Source: Pseudoalteromonas rubra (GTDB taxonomy: Bacteria; Pseudomonadota; Gammaproteobacteria; Enterobacterales; Alteromonadaceae). From it: 64,000 nt of DNA. The notes beneath the pieces were generated by a model that worked only from the letters and a program-made list of their open reading frames with translations, ran no database searches and was not told the origin of the DNA. Position 1 is the first letter of the stretch. Each line of letters opens with the position of its first letter. The DNA lies in contig NZ_PNCJ01000014.1 in the NCBI RefSeq assembly GCF_005887115.1, positions 248,001-312,000 on the forward strand, in the 5' to 3' direction. Shown here piece by piece: positions 34,173-42,532 of this stretch. The position numbers were made by a program, and so were the translations under genes.

Positions 34173-35012
34173 TTGGCATTGAATACTGGTAAACCTGCCC
34201 CGGTGCGATTTGCACTGAATCAGTCCGTACGGGTGAAACATATTGCTGAGCAGGGGGTCCTGTTTGAGTGGCATCAGCATGACTGCTTCGAGTTGATCCT
34301 GACACTGGGTGCCCGAGGTCGTGGATTTATTGGCGAGGCGATCCATGAGTTTGCTGACATAGATCTGGCCCTGATTGCACCGGGCGTCTCTCATACCTGG
34401 GATTGCCAGATACCCTATGAGACAGCAGAGTTGGTAGTCGTGGTGTTGTGGCCAAAGGCTTTACTGGGTGGCCGGATCCCTGAGTTGGCAGCAATGCAGC
34501 ACTGGCTGGATGGCATTGAAAGTGGCCTGGTGTTTAATCGAGAGACTGCAGAGCGTGTCCGTGAATCTTGTCTGGCGCTTCACGCTGCAAGTCCGCTGCG
34601 TAGGATAACTTTATTGTGTGAGATCCTGGATGAACTACAGGCCAGCCCGGCAATCGGGTTCCAATCTGGCTATTCGCGTAATAGTGAGCGTCTGGCCAGT
34701 GTGCAGGCATTTGTTGCCAGCCGAGTTGATGAGCAACCAAGCCTGGCTGAATGTGCAAGCTATGTTAATGTCAGCACCGCCACCTTAAAGCGCTGGTTTC
34801 AAAATGAGCTTGGCTATTCGTTTTCACAGTACTGTGCATTACTGCGTTGTCAACGTGCTCAGCATTTGCTGGCGACGGAGCGTCGTCCCATTAGCGTGGT
34901 GGCACAGCAGTGTGGGTTTAGCAGTGCGGCGTATTTCAATCAGTTTTTTAAAACTCAGACGGGCATGACGCCCACCGCATATCGCCGTCAGTTTAGTTGG
35001 CGAAAGCGCTAG
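34173..35012 (+). CDS. AraC-family transcriptional regulator
   Basis: The 279-residue frame has a cupin-like N-terminus (EWHQHDCFELILTLGARGRGFIG, HxH-type ligand pocket) and two C-terminal helix-turn-helices (PSLAECASYVNVSTATLKRWF and ISVVAQQCGFSSAAYFNQFF, then TGMTPTAYRR). It has no ATG near the start: translation would begin at TTG (34173) or another non-ATG codon such as GTG at 34203, and no ribosome site is obvious. The gene may be translated weakly. It ends 4 bases inside the convergent usher gene. It likely controls itself and the divergent HAD gene. Confidence 0.82.
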   Translation: MALNTGKPAPVRFALNQSVRVKHIAEQGVLFEWHQHDCFELILTLGARGRGFIGEAIHEFADIDLALIAPGVSHTWDCQIPYETAELVVVVLWPKALLGGRIPELAAMQHWLDGIESGLVFNRETAERVRESCLALHAASPLRRITLLCEILDELQASPAIGFQSGYSRNSERLASVQAFVASRVDEQPSLAECASYVNVSTATLKRWFQNELGYSFSQYCALLRCQRAQHLLATERRPISVVAQQCGFSSAAYFNQFFKTQTGMTPTAYRRQFSWRKR

Positions 35013-37492
35013 TGGACTGGGTCAGCAATGTCATTCGGAATAAGCCTCAAGTCATCCAGCACCACTAGTTGCTCACTCTGTTCGTTCAATGTAAAAGATA
35101 ACTGGCAAGGATCGCAGGTAAGTGCTTTATCCTCGATATAGTCTGGAGAGATTTCCAGATGGTACGCCCCTTGTTTGAGCTTATCAAAAAAGAAAAACCC
35201 ATCTGGCTCTGTGTAAAGCACGGTTTTTTCGCCACTTGTCAGGCGGGTCAGTGCAATCGGGATCCGGCCACTGATATCAGCTTCTTCGCCATTTTTATTC
35301 ATCAGTATGATCAGACCCTCGGCCTCAAACTGCAGGTGAAAGGGGATGTCGAGTGTCTGATTTGCCCCGGGGTGCAGGTTGGCTTCAATCAAGCCAAACT
35401 CAGGTTGCAGGTAAAGTGCATCCATTTCGTTGTGTTCTATCTCTAAGGTCGCCGGGCGGTTGCCTGGCAGATATAACAAGGTTTTTTCATCTCCCTGTTC
35501 CAGTATGTCGGCCTCATTGCCATTATGCATAATGGTGACATGAGGCAGATAGGGCTCGGAGGCGTCAAAGCGTTGGTTGCTGTTTCTGTCATAAAATGCA
35601 CGAATTTTCAGTGCGCTGTTATTTCGGGCACTCTGGCTGGTCATAGTGTTCAATGGGCTGGGACCATAGAATGAAAATGAGCACGACAGACCAAATTGCC
35701 AGCCACTGGCTTCGTGATAGGCGGCATTGGCGCTGATAGCCAGACTATCAAAGGTTTTTGACAGGGTCAGCGATGAGACATTACGGCGCTCAGACAGTGA
35801 CCGTCTCAGCTGCAAGGTACCATAGTACCCGGCAAACTGATGGGCATAACTTAAAGCGAGCGTGTTCAGCTCAAGCAGCCCCTGGGTTTTATTCCAGTTG
35901 AGTCTGGCTCTTCCCCAGTTACCGCTCAAACTGCCTATCAGTGAATAGCTTTGTTCTCTGGAGTCGCCGCCTTCAATGTGGCCGAAGCTGCCTGCGAGGC
36001 TCCCGGACCCTGAACGATAACTGAGATAAGTATCCAAAGATTTGAACTGTACTTTGTTTATCCGGCTGAGGCCAAACGAGGAGCTGGCCTGCCAGTCGGA
36101 GAGATTGAGTTCATAGCTTAATGTATTGATCTTTTCTGAGCCAAAGAGGCCAACTCCTTTTTGTGCGGACAGGCTGACGTTGTGTACTTCACTGAGCGGC
36201 TTGAGCCACTTAAAGTCATAATACCAGTGTTCGTCTTTACCTGCTTTGACATGCCATTTTGCCTTACCCGGCTGCCCAATACGCTCCCAGCCGAGATAAT
36301 ACAGTGACTTTTTTTGTCGCAGGTTGTGCAGCCACTCTTTGCCAAAATTGATCTCATCCTGATCGGTCAGGACATAGTTAAACTGCGGGTTGATGTACTT
36401 CTCTTCGGGATTAAAGCGTGTTTTTCTCAGCACAGAGGCCTTTGTTGTATAGGCGGTCAGGGTTGGATACCACTGTCCGGCGTTATAACCTGACTTAGCT
36501 TGTGTCATGACCTCTCGACGTTCACGCCGTCCGTCGGGATGCTGGATCATTAGATGATAGCTATGCTCTGAGTTATAAATCTGCAGTGGGCGAAAGCGAT
36601 ACTGGCCACTGTCATTAACACGTACTAAATCAAATAATGCGTCGTTACGGTATAGTTCGACATCACTGCCGGGCTCTGCATGACCTTCAATAATCAGCGG
36701 CTTGCCAGCTGCACTGTGCTGTGTCCCGTATTGAATACCCAGGCCGCCGCCGCTGCTATCAAGTAACACACCTGAAATTCCCTGCAAGTCACCAACCTGG
36801 TATTCAATCTTATCGGAAAGTTCTCGTGTGAGCAGTAATTTGCCGTTGAGCTGATCCTGATTAGATTCGGTCAGGACAATGTTCGCCTGGTGATGTGCTA
36901 AGTCCTGATTTATTGTCACATAGGCGGTTGAGTTTGTATTGTGCTTACTTTGTGAAGCAGACAGCTGTACATCGACATAGGGTGCTGTGTACCACTGGTA
37001 CTGGTCTTTTAACACCACCTGATTGGCACGTTTTTTATTCATGGCCGTCAGGATGAGTTTGCGCTCTTCGCGCTTTTTTTCCAGGGACTTAGGGTGTCGT
37101 TGTTGTGTGTCAACAATGAGCACCTGAGTTCGGGCATTGAAGGTAGACGCTATGTTGAGCTGGCTTAGCTGATCTGTCCTGATATGGGGCTCACCATCCA
37201 GAGTGACTATGCTCTCCTCATCGACGGAGAAGTTCACGGTTTCCCCCCACAACTGACCTGACACTTTTTTACTTGAAAAATCGATGGTTAACTCACTGGT
37301 CAGCAAGGTGTTCAGATTGGCCTGTGATATAAAGTAATGGTCGTAATCTGGGGTAATGAGCTCAGTGCCCTCAGGAAAGAGCTGCTTATCAATATACAAA
37401 TCAGCAAAGATAAAATCGGCGACATCGCCTACTTCCCGAGAGTAGACCAAGGAGGAAAAGCACAATAAGAAAAAGAGATAAAGATACTGCAT
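35009..37492 (-). CDS. Outer-membrane usher-like protein (chaperone-usher pathway)
   Basis: The 827-residue precursor has a signal peptide (MQYLYLFFLLCFSSLVYS). It shows an N-terminal periplasmic region, a beta-barrel of about 24 strands with aromatic-rich segments, and several E-set / plug-type domains (SAAGKPLIIEGHAEPGSDVELYRNDALFDL) together with a C-terminal calcium-binding-like loop (FYDRNSNQRFDASEPYL) and FFFFDKLKQGAYHLEISP, a transthyretin-like domain. These traits fit the usher of non-classical chaperone-usher systems (CS1/TcfC-like). It would pass subunits across the outer membrane. It is the last gene of the operon and overlaps the convergent AraC gene by 4 bases. A hairpin sits directly before its ATG. 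Confidence 0.72.
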   Translation of the reverse strand: MQYLYLFFLLCFSSLVYSREVGDVADFIFADLYIDKQLFPEGTELITPDYDHYFISQANLNTLLTSELTIDFSSKKVSGQLWGETVNFSVDEESIVTLDGEPHIRTDQLSQLNIASTFNARTQVLIVDTQQRHPKSLEKKREERKLILTAMNKKRANQVVLKDQYQWYTAPYVDVQLSASQSKHNTNSTAYVTINQDLAHHQANIVLTESNQDQLNGKLLLTRELSDKIEYQVGDLQGISGVLLDSSGGGLGIQYGTQHSAAGKPLIIEGHAEPGSDVELYRNDALFDLVRVNDSGQYRFRPLQIYNSEHSYHLMIQHPDGRRERREVMTQAKSGYNAGQWYPTLTAYTTKASVLRKTRFNPEEKYINPQFNYVLTDQDEINFGKEWLHNLRQKKSLYYLGWERIGQPGKAKWHVKAGKDEHWYYDFKWLKPLSEVHNVSLSAQKGVGLFGSEKINTLSYELNLSDWQASSSFGLSRINKVQFKSLDTYLSYRSGSGSLAGSFGHIEGGDSREQSYSLIGSLSGNWGRARLNWNKTQGLLELNTLALSYAHQFAGYYGTLQLRRSLSERRNVSSLTLSKTFDSLAISANAAYHEASGWQFGLSCSFSFYGPSPLNTMTSQSARNNSALKIRAFYDRNSNQRFDASEPYLPHVTIMHNGNEADILEQGDEKTLLYLPGNRPATLEIEHNEMDALYLQPEFGLIEANLHPGANQTLDIPFHLQFEAEGLIILMNKNGEEADISGRIPIALTRLTSGEKTVLYTEPDGFFFFDKLKQGAYHLEISPDYIEDKALTCDPCQLSFTLNEQSEQLVVLDDLRLIPNDIADPVH

Positions 37493-37494
37493 GC

Positions 37495-37520
37495 AAAAGG
37501 CCCGGCTGGGCCGGACCTTT
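37495..37520 (-). other. Hairpin directly upstream of the usher start
   Basis: On the minus strand AAAGGTCCGGC and GCCGGGCCTTT pair with one mismatch around CCA, and TTTTGC follows before the ATG at 37492. This is terminator-like and leaves no visible Shine-Dalgarno site for the usher. It may reduce usher output relative to the subunits. Confidence 0.55.
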
Positions 37521-37537
37521 AGAAAATGATGGGGATC

Positions 37538-38038
37538 TTACTGGTAAGCCGCAACAAAATCATAAGTAAATGTTTTGGTACCAGGTGCGTTGATGGCAAT
37601 ATCTTTGTCTTCAAGCATTACCACTGCTGACATTGAGACTGACGCCTCACCACCTGCACTCAGCTGAACTGCTGAAGAGAAAGGTGTCAGAGCAAATCTC
37701 AGCCCGTCCTGAATTTGGTCAGGCGCAGAATATGAGTAGCTCACAATTGCACGAGGGGTACCTCGTACGGTGAAGATACCTTGCTGACCACCTACATTAG
37801 GATCGTTACATAACGCTGAAGCAGTAGGATTAGCAAAGGGCGTGTCTACCGCATAACAGCCGTCACCATTTTTAGATGCTTCGTTTACCAGTAGCTCCGG
37901 GAAACTCATTGGCGTTGTTTGCTCGATTTGGATTGGTGCACGTTCCACGACCAGATTAACATCAACCTGATAAGTTGCTGCCACAGAACCAAAACTCATA
38001 GCTAATAGTGCGATTGCGCTGGAGGTTTTTTTTAGCAT
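37538..38038 (-). CDS. DUF4402-like pilus/adhesin subunit 2
   Basis: The 166-residue precursor has a signal peptide (MLKKTSSAIALLAMSFGSVAA). The mature protein has DUF4402 features: PMSFPELLV near the start, a Cys pair (GDGCYAV and ALCNDP) for a disulfide, TVRGTPRAIVSY, and the ending FTYDFVAAYQ. It resembles the subunit gene upstream, which ends FSYTVTAVYQ. DUF4402 proteins are secreted fibre subunits of chaperone-usher type systems. AAGGAA lies 7 bases before the ATG and the gap to the upstream gene is 18 bases, so the genes are one operon. Confidence 0.75.
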   Translation of the reverse strand: MLKKTSSAIALLAMSFGSVAATYQVDVNLVVERAPIQIEQTTPMSFPELLVNEASKNGDGCYAVDTPFANPTASALCNDPNVGGQQGIFTVRGTPRAIVSYSYSAPDQIQDGLRFALTPFSSAVQLSAGGEASVSMSAVVMLEDKDIAINAPGTKTFTYDFVAAYQ

Positions 38039-38056
38039 TGTTTATTTCCTTAATTA

Positions 38057-38560
38057 TTATTGGTATACCGCAGTAACTGTGTAGCTGAAAGCGTACTCCC
38101 CGCTGCCTGTTTCATAGGCGTTACTGAGTGTTACAATACCTCCTGCACTAAACGTGCCAACTCCCGATTTTTTTATTCTTACGCGCTTATTAAAGCCTCC
38201 TGATTTGTTTTGTACTGTAAAGGTTAAACCCTGCTTTGTTTCGTTTCCATATACTTCTATGTCCACGTAACTCCTGGGCTGGCCAGTGATTTCGAATTCA
38301 GCTTTATAGCCTCTTAAACCCGGGCAGAGTGACTTTTTAACCGCTTTATTATTTTTTCGCCCATTCGCCTTACACGTGGCGCCTTCCCAGGTTGCAGGGG
38401 TTTGCTTAAGTTGAGGAAAGGTTAGAGGTGTCAATAAATTGATGCTGATCCCGGTGGAAAGTGTTTGATTTTTTTGCTGTTGTTTCAGGTATGTCAAAGT
38501 ATCGACTTCCTGAGCGGTCGTCGATAACAGAGCAAAGCTGGTCAACAAACTGGCTATCAT
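38057..38560 (-). CDS. DUF4402-like pilus/adhesin subunit 1
   Basis: The 167-residue precursor has an N-terminal signal (MIASLLTSFALLSTTAQ). The mature part includes PLTFPQLKQTPATWEGATC, a second Cys (KSLCPGLRG), FEITGQPRSYVDIEV and an ending FSYTVTAVYQ that parallels subunit 2. It is more basic (many Lys) than its partner, so it may be the tip or a minor subunit; this is inference. Its ATG shares one base with the stop of the chaperone gene (TAATG), a sign of tight coupling. The start is otherwise without a separate ribosome site. Confidence 0.7.
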   Translation of the reverse strand: MIASLLTSFALLSTTAQEVDTLTYLKQQQKNQTLSTGISINLLTPLTFPQLKQTPATWEGATCKANGRKNNKAVKKSLCPGLRGYKAEFEITGQPRSYVDIEVYGNETKQGLTFTVQNKSGGFNKRVRIKKSGVGTFSAGGIVTLSNAYETGSGEYAFSYTVTAVYQ

Positions 38561-39324
38561 TATTTTAGCATTTGCTCAGAAATAGTGACGGTTTGCTCCT
38601 TCAGGAGTTCTTTAGATTCAACATCTTCCAGACGTAATGTCAGTTTTTTGTCGATCAGGGACTGATATTCAAGCGGAAGAGACATATCACGCTGACTTAG
38701 CTCAGGATACAAGCTGAACTGGTTGATACGAAAAAGCTCCTCTTCGCCTTCCATCACAACCAAATTTGCGCTGGTATGACCCGGGCCTTGTTTATGCAAA
38801 CTGACGAGCATATTTTTGGCGTCTTTACTGAAGGCCACGGCACCGAAAGTCAGTTCTGTACTGGATGAGGTATTCTTGATAAAAACAGGAATAATCACTT
38901 TGTAATTGGCTCGTACTGTAACGGCACCATTTTGTGGTTGTGATGAACTGGTGCTGAGCGCTTCAACCATCAGGTGGGCACGAAACTCACCGTCAGGGAT
39001 TTTACCTTTTTTCATCAGGCGGATCTTCTGAAACTGTTTGGGTAATATGTCTTTGGCAACTCTTGGACCTACACGCAGATAGGGCTTGGCTGAGAATTGA
39101 TATTGCTCAGCAATTTTCAGAGAACCCGTTGCGTCCATTTCCATATCTATCAGTGAGACCCGGTAACTCTGAAGGCTGTCTGAGGTATTGTAGATGCGTA
39201 ACTCACCGCGGCGAGTTTCCTGATCAAGCACTACCCGATGCCTGTCCAGTTTAAAGGTTGAAGCCCAAGCCTGAGAAGTCAGGATCGAAAACAGCAGTAC
39301 CAATGTAAAAAATGCTTTGTTCAT
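38560..39324 (-). CDS. Periplasmic pilus chaperone
   Basis: The 254-residue precursor has a signal peptide (MNKAFFTLVLLFSILTSQAWA) and an immunoglobulin-like fold: FKLDRHRVVLDQETRRGELRIYN, PYLRVGPRVAKDILPKQFQKIRLM, FRAHLMVEAL, then a second domain with KVIIPVFIKNT. The conserved Arg/Lys of the strand G1 region fits the FimC/CfaA type. It caps subunits by donating a strand until the usher takes them. It is the first gene of the four-gene operon (chaperone, two subunits, usher). No strong ribosome site precedes its ATG (AGAG). Confidence 0.82.
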   Translation of the reverse strand: MNKAFFTLVLLFSILTSQAWASTFKLDRHRVVLDQETRRGELRIYNTSDSLQSYRVSLIDMEMDATGSLKIAEQYQFSAKPYLRVGPRVAKDILPKQFQKIRLMKKGKIPDGEFRAHLMVEALSTSSSQPQNGAVTVRANYKVIIPVFIKNTSSSTELTFGAVAFSKDAKNMLVSLHKQGPGHTSANLVVMEGEEELFRINQFSLYPELSQRDMSLPLEYQSLIDKKLTLRLEDVESKELLKEQTVTISEQMLK

Positions 39325-39468
39325 TCTAATTGCTCTTTGAGTTATTAATTTGATGAGCGCAAATAAAGTGCCGGTATCATATCCTAATCAGATTTGGCTG
39401 CAACTATTAGACTGTGAGGGAAGAGTAAGCGTGGGGGAGCCGGCGCTATCTGCCGGCAGGCTCGCAGG

Positions 39469-40902
39469 TTAGTTTTCAGGCATTACTTGAGAGTCAACCT
39501 GATTGGAGCTGGGCTGAGCTGTGGCTTGCTTCATACTTCCCAGGAAGGTCAGGTTTCCAAGGAAATCGGGCAGTATACGTTCACTATTGTAATCGCGAAT
39601 GTCGTCAATTTGCCTGTCATGAAATGCCTGTAACACGGGGGGAATTGCAAGGCTGGTCCAGCTTTCCAGCGCATCGGAACGCACGAACTGCTCGTTAAAG
39701 TGCTCTGCGTCATCAAGTAATTGCTCCCATAGCTGTTGTTGTATTTGTGGTGGCGTGCCTGCTGTATGTTCCAGTGCATCATTGATCCATCCCAGCCCAT
39801 ATTCGTCGTATGCGGTGAGAATATCGGAGTAAAGACGCCCGCGGTCGGATTCGCTGGGGGGCAGGTCCTGTTGTACAACCACATCATTCTTTTCCGTCTG
39901 GTAGTATTGGCGGTGTGCGGACAGGTCAACTTGTTGACTTAAATAAGCGAACACATTGTGCTCACTTTCTTTGTCTACTTCGTTCAGCATGGCCAGCATA
40001 CTGTGTTTCTCAAAAGGTTTTATAACGTTTGCCATATCCAGTATGCCACGACTCTGCGAGAAGGTGCTTTCCTGCAAATGCGTGTTTAGGGTGGCGAGGT
40101 CATCTCCTTTAAATTTTCCACTAATGAGTAAGTCGGTATAGCTGTGTAACAATTGCAGATTTTCCGGTGGCTGAGCCAGCTCATACTGCCAGTATTTATC
40201 CCGGTCAGATGATGTCATCAAAATACGCTCTCGCCCTTCTTCATCCACACCCACTGGCGAGGTGGGGGCCTGATAGCTGTCACCCTGTTCAGCCAGGCTG
40301 GCGAATGTCTGCAAGGTATCGTAAAGCATATCATCGGGCAGACTTGAGAGGGCCTCAACAAGCTCGTCGGGCACATGTCTGCGTTTCTCTAGCGCAAATA
40401 TCGAGGTATTACCTGCGTCTATCAAAATATCTGCAAGCTGGGAGAGCGCATCATCGTCCAGGCGCTCAGCCAGGGATAAAAGCGATTTACTGGGCTTGAT
40501 ATGTTCGAGCTTATTTCTTTGTTCGGGTGGCAGGCGATCAAGCTGGGCTAAAAAGGCATTGATATCATTTTTATCAGTCAGGTCGCCATAGGCATATTGA
40601 GTACTCAGCTGGCCATGCTCATTCTTAGTCATTTCCTGACTGGTAATATAAAATCGTTTGAAACCGAAATAGTCCGGCAGTTGCGCATGTGGCCTTGGGT
40701 AAGTAAATGCAGAGGCGAAGTCGTTACCCTGCGCTGGTTGCAGTATCGTGAATTGCGTGTGGTCGATTGGGGTATCATCGGGAGCACTGGCTGAGAGCCC
40801 CTGGTTCTGTATATGCTTAGAAATTTCTTGCGAGTTTTCTGCGATGCGACTTTGGCTGGTAATCGTAGCCTTGCCTGCATCGCTGTGAAAGTGAAGCTTC
40901 AT
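39469..40902 (-). CDS. Large hypothetical protein, family unknown
   Basis: The 477-residue protein has no signal peptide and no membrane helix. It is rich in Gln, Asp and Leu with many predicted helices (LSSLPDDMLYDTLQTFASLA, LLSLAERLDDDALSQLADIL), hence probably an all-helical repeat protein. The first 45 residues are Ser/Gln-rich and look flexible, like a secretion or partner-binding region. I do not recognise a family. AAGGTT precedes the ATG at 40902. It is a single gene between the chaperone-usher operon and a DUF1993 gene. An exported effector or a cytoplasmic scaffold is possible; neither is supported. Confidence 0.6.
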   Translation of the reverse strand: MKLHFHSDAGKATITSQSRIAENSQEISKHIQNQGLSASAPDDTPIDHTQFTILQPAQGNDFASAFTYPRPHAQLPDYFGFKRFYITSQEMTKNEHGQLSTQYAYGDLTDKNDINAFLAQLDRLPPEQRNKLEHIKPSKSLLSLAERLDDDALSQLADILIDAGNTSIFALEKRRHVPDELVEALSSLPDDMLYDTLQTFASLAEQGDSYQAPTSPVGVDEEGRERILMTSSDRDKYWQYELAQPPENLQLLHSYTDLLISGKFKGDDLATLNTHLQESTFSQSRGILDMANVIKPFEKHSMLAMLNEVDKESEHNVFAYLSQQVDLSAHRQYYQTEKNDVVVQQDLPPSESDRGRLYSDILTAYDEYGLGWINDALEHTAGTPPQIQQQLWEQLLDDAEHFNEQFVRSDALESWTSLAIPPVLQAFHDRQIDDIRDYNSERILPDFLGNLTFLGSMKQATAQPSSNQVDSQVMPEN

Positions 40903-40961
40903 AAATAACCTTATCCTTGTTACTTAAAGTGTAAAGGTTATCGGCCGTTTATATCAGGACT

Positions 40962-41456
40962 TTAAGACGGAAATGAAAACCCTGCTGGATAGCGATGAAA
41001 ACCATCAAAATCCCCTTTGCTCAATGGTAATCCTGCCGTACGGAGGATCGCGTAGGCCATCGAACAGTGGAACAGAAAGTTAGGCCAGGCATAAAATTGA
41101 AAATACTTGTCAGGTTCCAGTGTGTGGTTAGCAAACCCAGCAACAAAGGTGATGCTGGCGGGCATTGACTCCCAGGGGTCGTTGTGTAAATTCGTCAGGT
41201 ATTTTATGGTGTCATCCAGCTCCTCTAGCAGATTGCTTACACTGACCGTTGGACGTTTAAAGTTGATCACTTCTTTATTAAACAGAGGGCAGCAACACCT
41301 TAGTGACAGTGCGGCTGCCGTGGACACCTGTTGATGCAGTGGGAACATATCAGGGCACAGTCGCTGAGTCAGTAAATCTTCGGTCATGTCTTCGCGCTGC
41401 ATAATGACCAGAAGCTGGTTCAGATAATGTAAAAATGGCTCAATAATGTTGTTCAT
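40962..41456 (-). CDS. DUF1993 family protein
   Basis: The 164-residue protein has the DUF1993 pattern (FLHYLNQLLVIMQRE, LCPDMFPLHQQVSTAAALS, LHNDPWESMPASITFVAG, YFQFYAWPNFLFHCSMAYAILRTAG) with DinB-like helices and conserved His/Trp. The function of the family is unknown; a metal-binding or hydrolytic role by the DinB-like fold is speculative. GAGGG precedes the ATG. Confidence 0.8.
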   Translation of the reverse strand: MNNIIEPFLHYLNQLLVIMQREDMTEDLLTQRLCPDMFPLHQQVSTAAALSLRCCCPLFNKEVINFKRPTVSVSNLLEELDDTIKYLTNLHNDPWESMPASITFVAGFANHTLEPDKYFQFYAWPNFLFHCSMAYAILRTAGLPLSKGDFDGFHRYPAGFSFPS

Positions 41457-41834
41457 ATTTCCCTCGTTTAGACAAATCAGAATTCAGGTTAAAGACGTTT
41501 TTTAGCTGGTCGATATGCTCTGTTTTTCTATTAACAAACTAAAACGGTCAAATTCTTTCTTAATTATTATTTTCAATTACCTAGGGCAAATGTAGTAGAT
41601 AAATTCAGTTGACACATTAGTTTAATGGAACGTTAAAAAACGTGACTTTAGATGGTTTTTTGTGTACCTTCTTGAGTTCGTTGGTCAGCTGTATACGGAC
41701 TTTATTTTAGACATTAGCCCGCAAAGCTGCCAGCACGGTACATGGGGGGTAGGTACTCCCTGTGCTTGTCTGTCGAAGTGGGGGTATTCTTGCTTCTGAT
41801 TAATAAGAATAAAGACAAACCATAAGGAAATTTT
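41457..41834. other. 378-base intergenic region before the ABC operon
   Basis: It carries the promoters of the divergent DUF1993 and ABC genes. A TTGACA hexamer at 41609-41614 faces the ABC operon, with an AT-rich region about 18 bases on (TTAAAA), but the -10 match is poor. Direct GGTAC copies occur around a G-run near 41735-41755. No coding frame is supported. Confidence 0.45.
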
Positions 41835-42524
41835 ATGCTTAAAATGTCAAAACTGGCGAAAGCTTATTACACGGATACGGTAAAAACTCAAGCGCTTCAA
41901 CCATTTGACCTGGAAGTAAAGCAAGGCGAGTTTGTTGCTGTGATCGGCCCGTCTGGTTCAGGTAAAACAACCTTTCTAAATATTGCGGGGCTGCTCGAAG
42001 ACTATTGTGAAGGTCAGTACACGTTAGACGGTAAAGACGTAACGGGCCTCTCAGACAAGCAAAAATCGCGCTTACGAAATGAAAAAATAGGTTTTATTTT
42101 TCAAGGGTTTAATCTAATCCCAGAACTTAATTTGTTCGACAATGTGGAAATGCCACTACGCTATCGCAGCTTTAGCGCCAGTGAGCGCAAGCAGCGAGTG
42201 ATGGATGCGCTGCAACAGGTAGGCCTAGCGAGTCGAAAAGATCATTACCCACAGCAACTATCCGGTGGACAGCAGCAGCGTGTCGCCATTGCACGTGCAC
42301 TGGCGGGCAGCCCGGCATTTTTGTTGGCGGATGAACCAACCGGTAATCTGGACTCTAAGATGGCGGATGGCATTATGTCTTTGCTCAAAGATATTAATGC
42401 GAAAGGTACCAGTATTTTGATGGTGACGCATGACACCGAACAGGCCAGTCAGGCACAGCGGATCATTGAGATCAGAGATGGTGTATTGAGCGAGCGTCAT
42501 GCCCCAGAGCAAGCAATTGCTTAG
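41835..42524 (+). CDS. MacB/LolD-type ABC transporter ATP-binding protein
   Basis: The 229-residue ATPase has Walker A G38-PSGSGKT45, Q-loop IFQGFNLI, signature [15 protein letters not shown] (142 onward), Walker [12 protein letters not shown] (163-173) and the switch His in MVTHDTE (H199). This is the MacB/LolD subgroup, which powers transport of lipoproteins, peptides or small molecules by mechanical motion rather than passage through the membrane. AAGGAAATTTT precedes the ATG. It is the only ATPase for four following permease genes. Confidence 0.92.
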   Translation: MLKMSKLAKAYYTDTVKTQALQPFDLEVKQGEFVAVIGPSGSGKTTFLNIAGLLEDYCEGQYTLDGKDVTGLSDKQKSRLRNEKIGFIFQGFNLIPELNLFDNVEMPLRYRSFSASERKQRVMDALQQVGLASRKDHYPQQLSGGQQQRVAIARALAGSPAFLLADEPTGNLDSKMADGIMSLLKDINAKGTSILMVTHDTEQASQAQRIIEIRDGVLSERHAPEQAIA

Positions 42525-42532
42525 GAATACAT

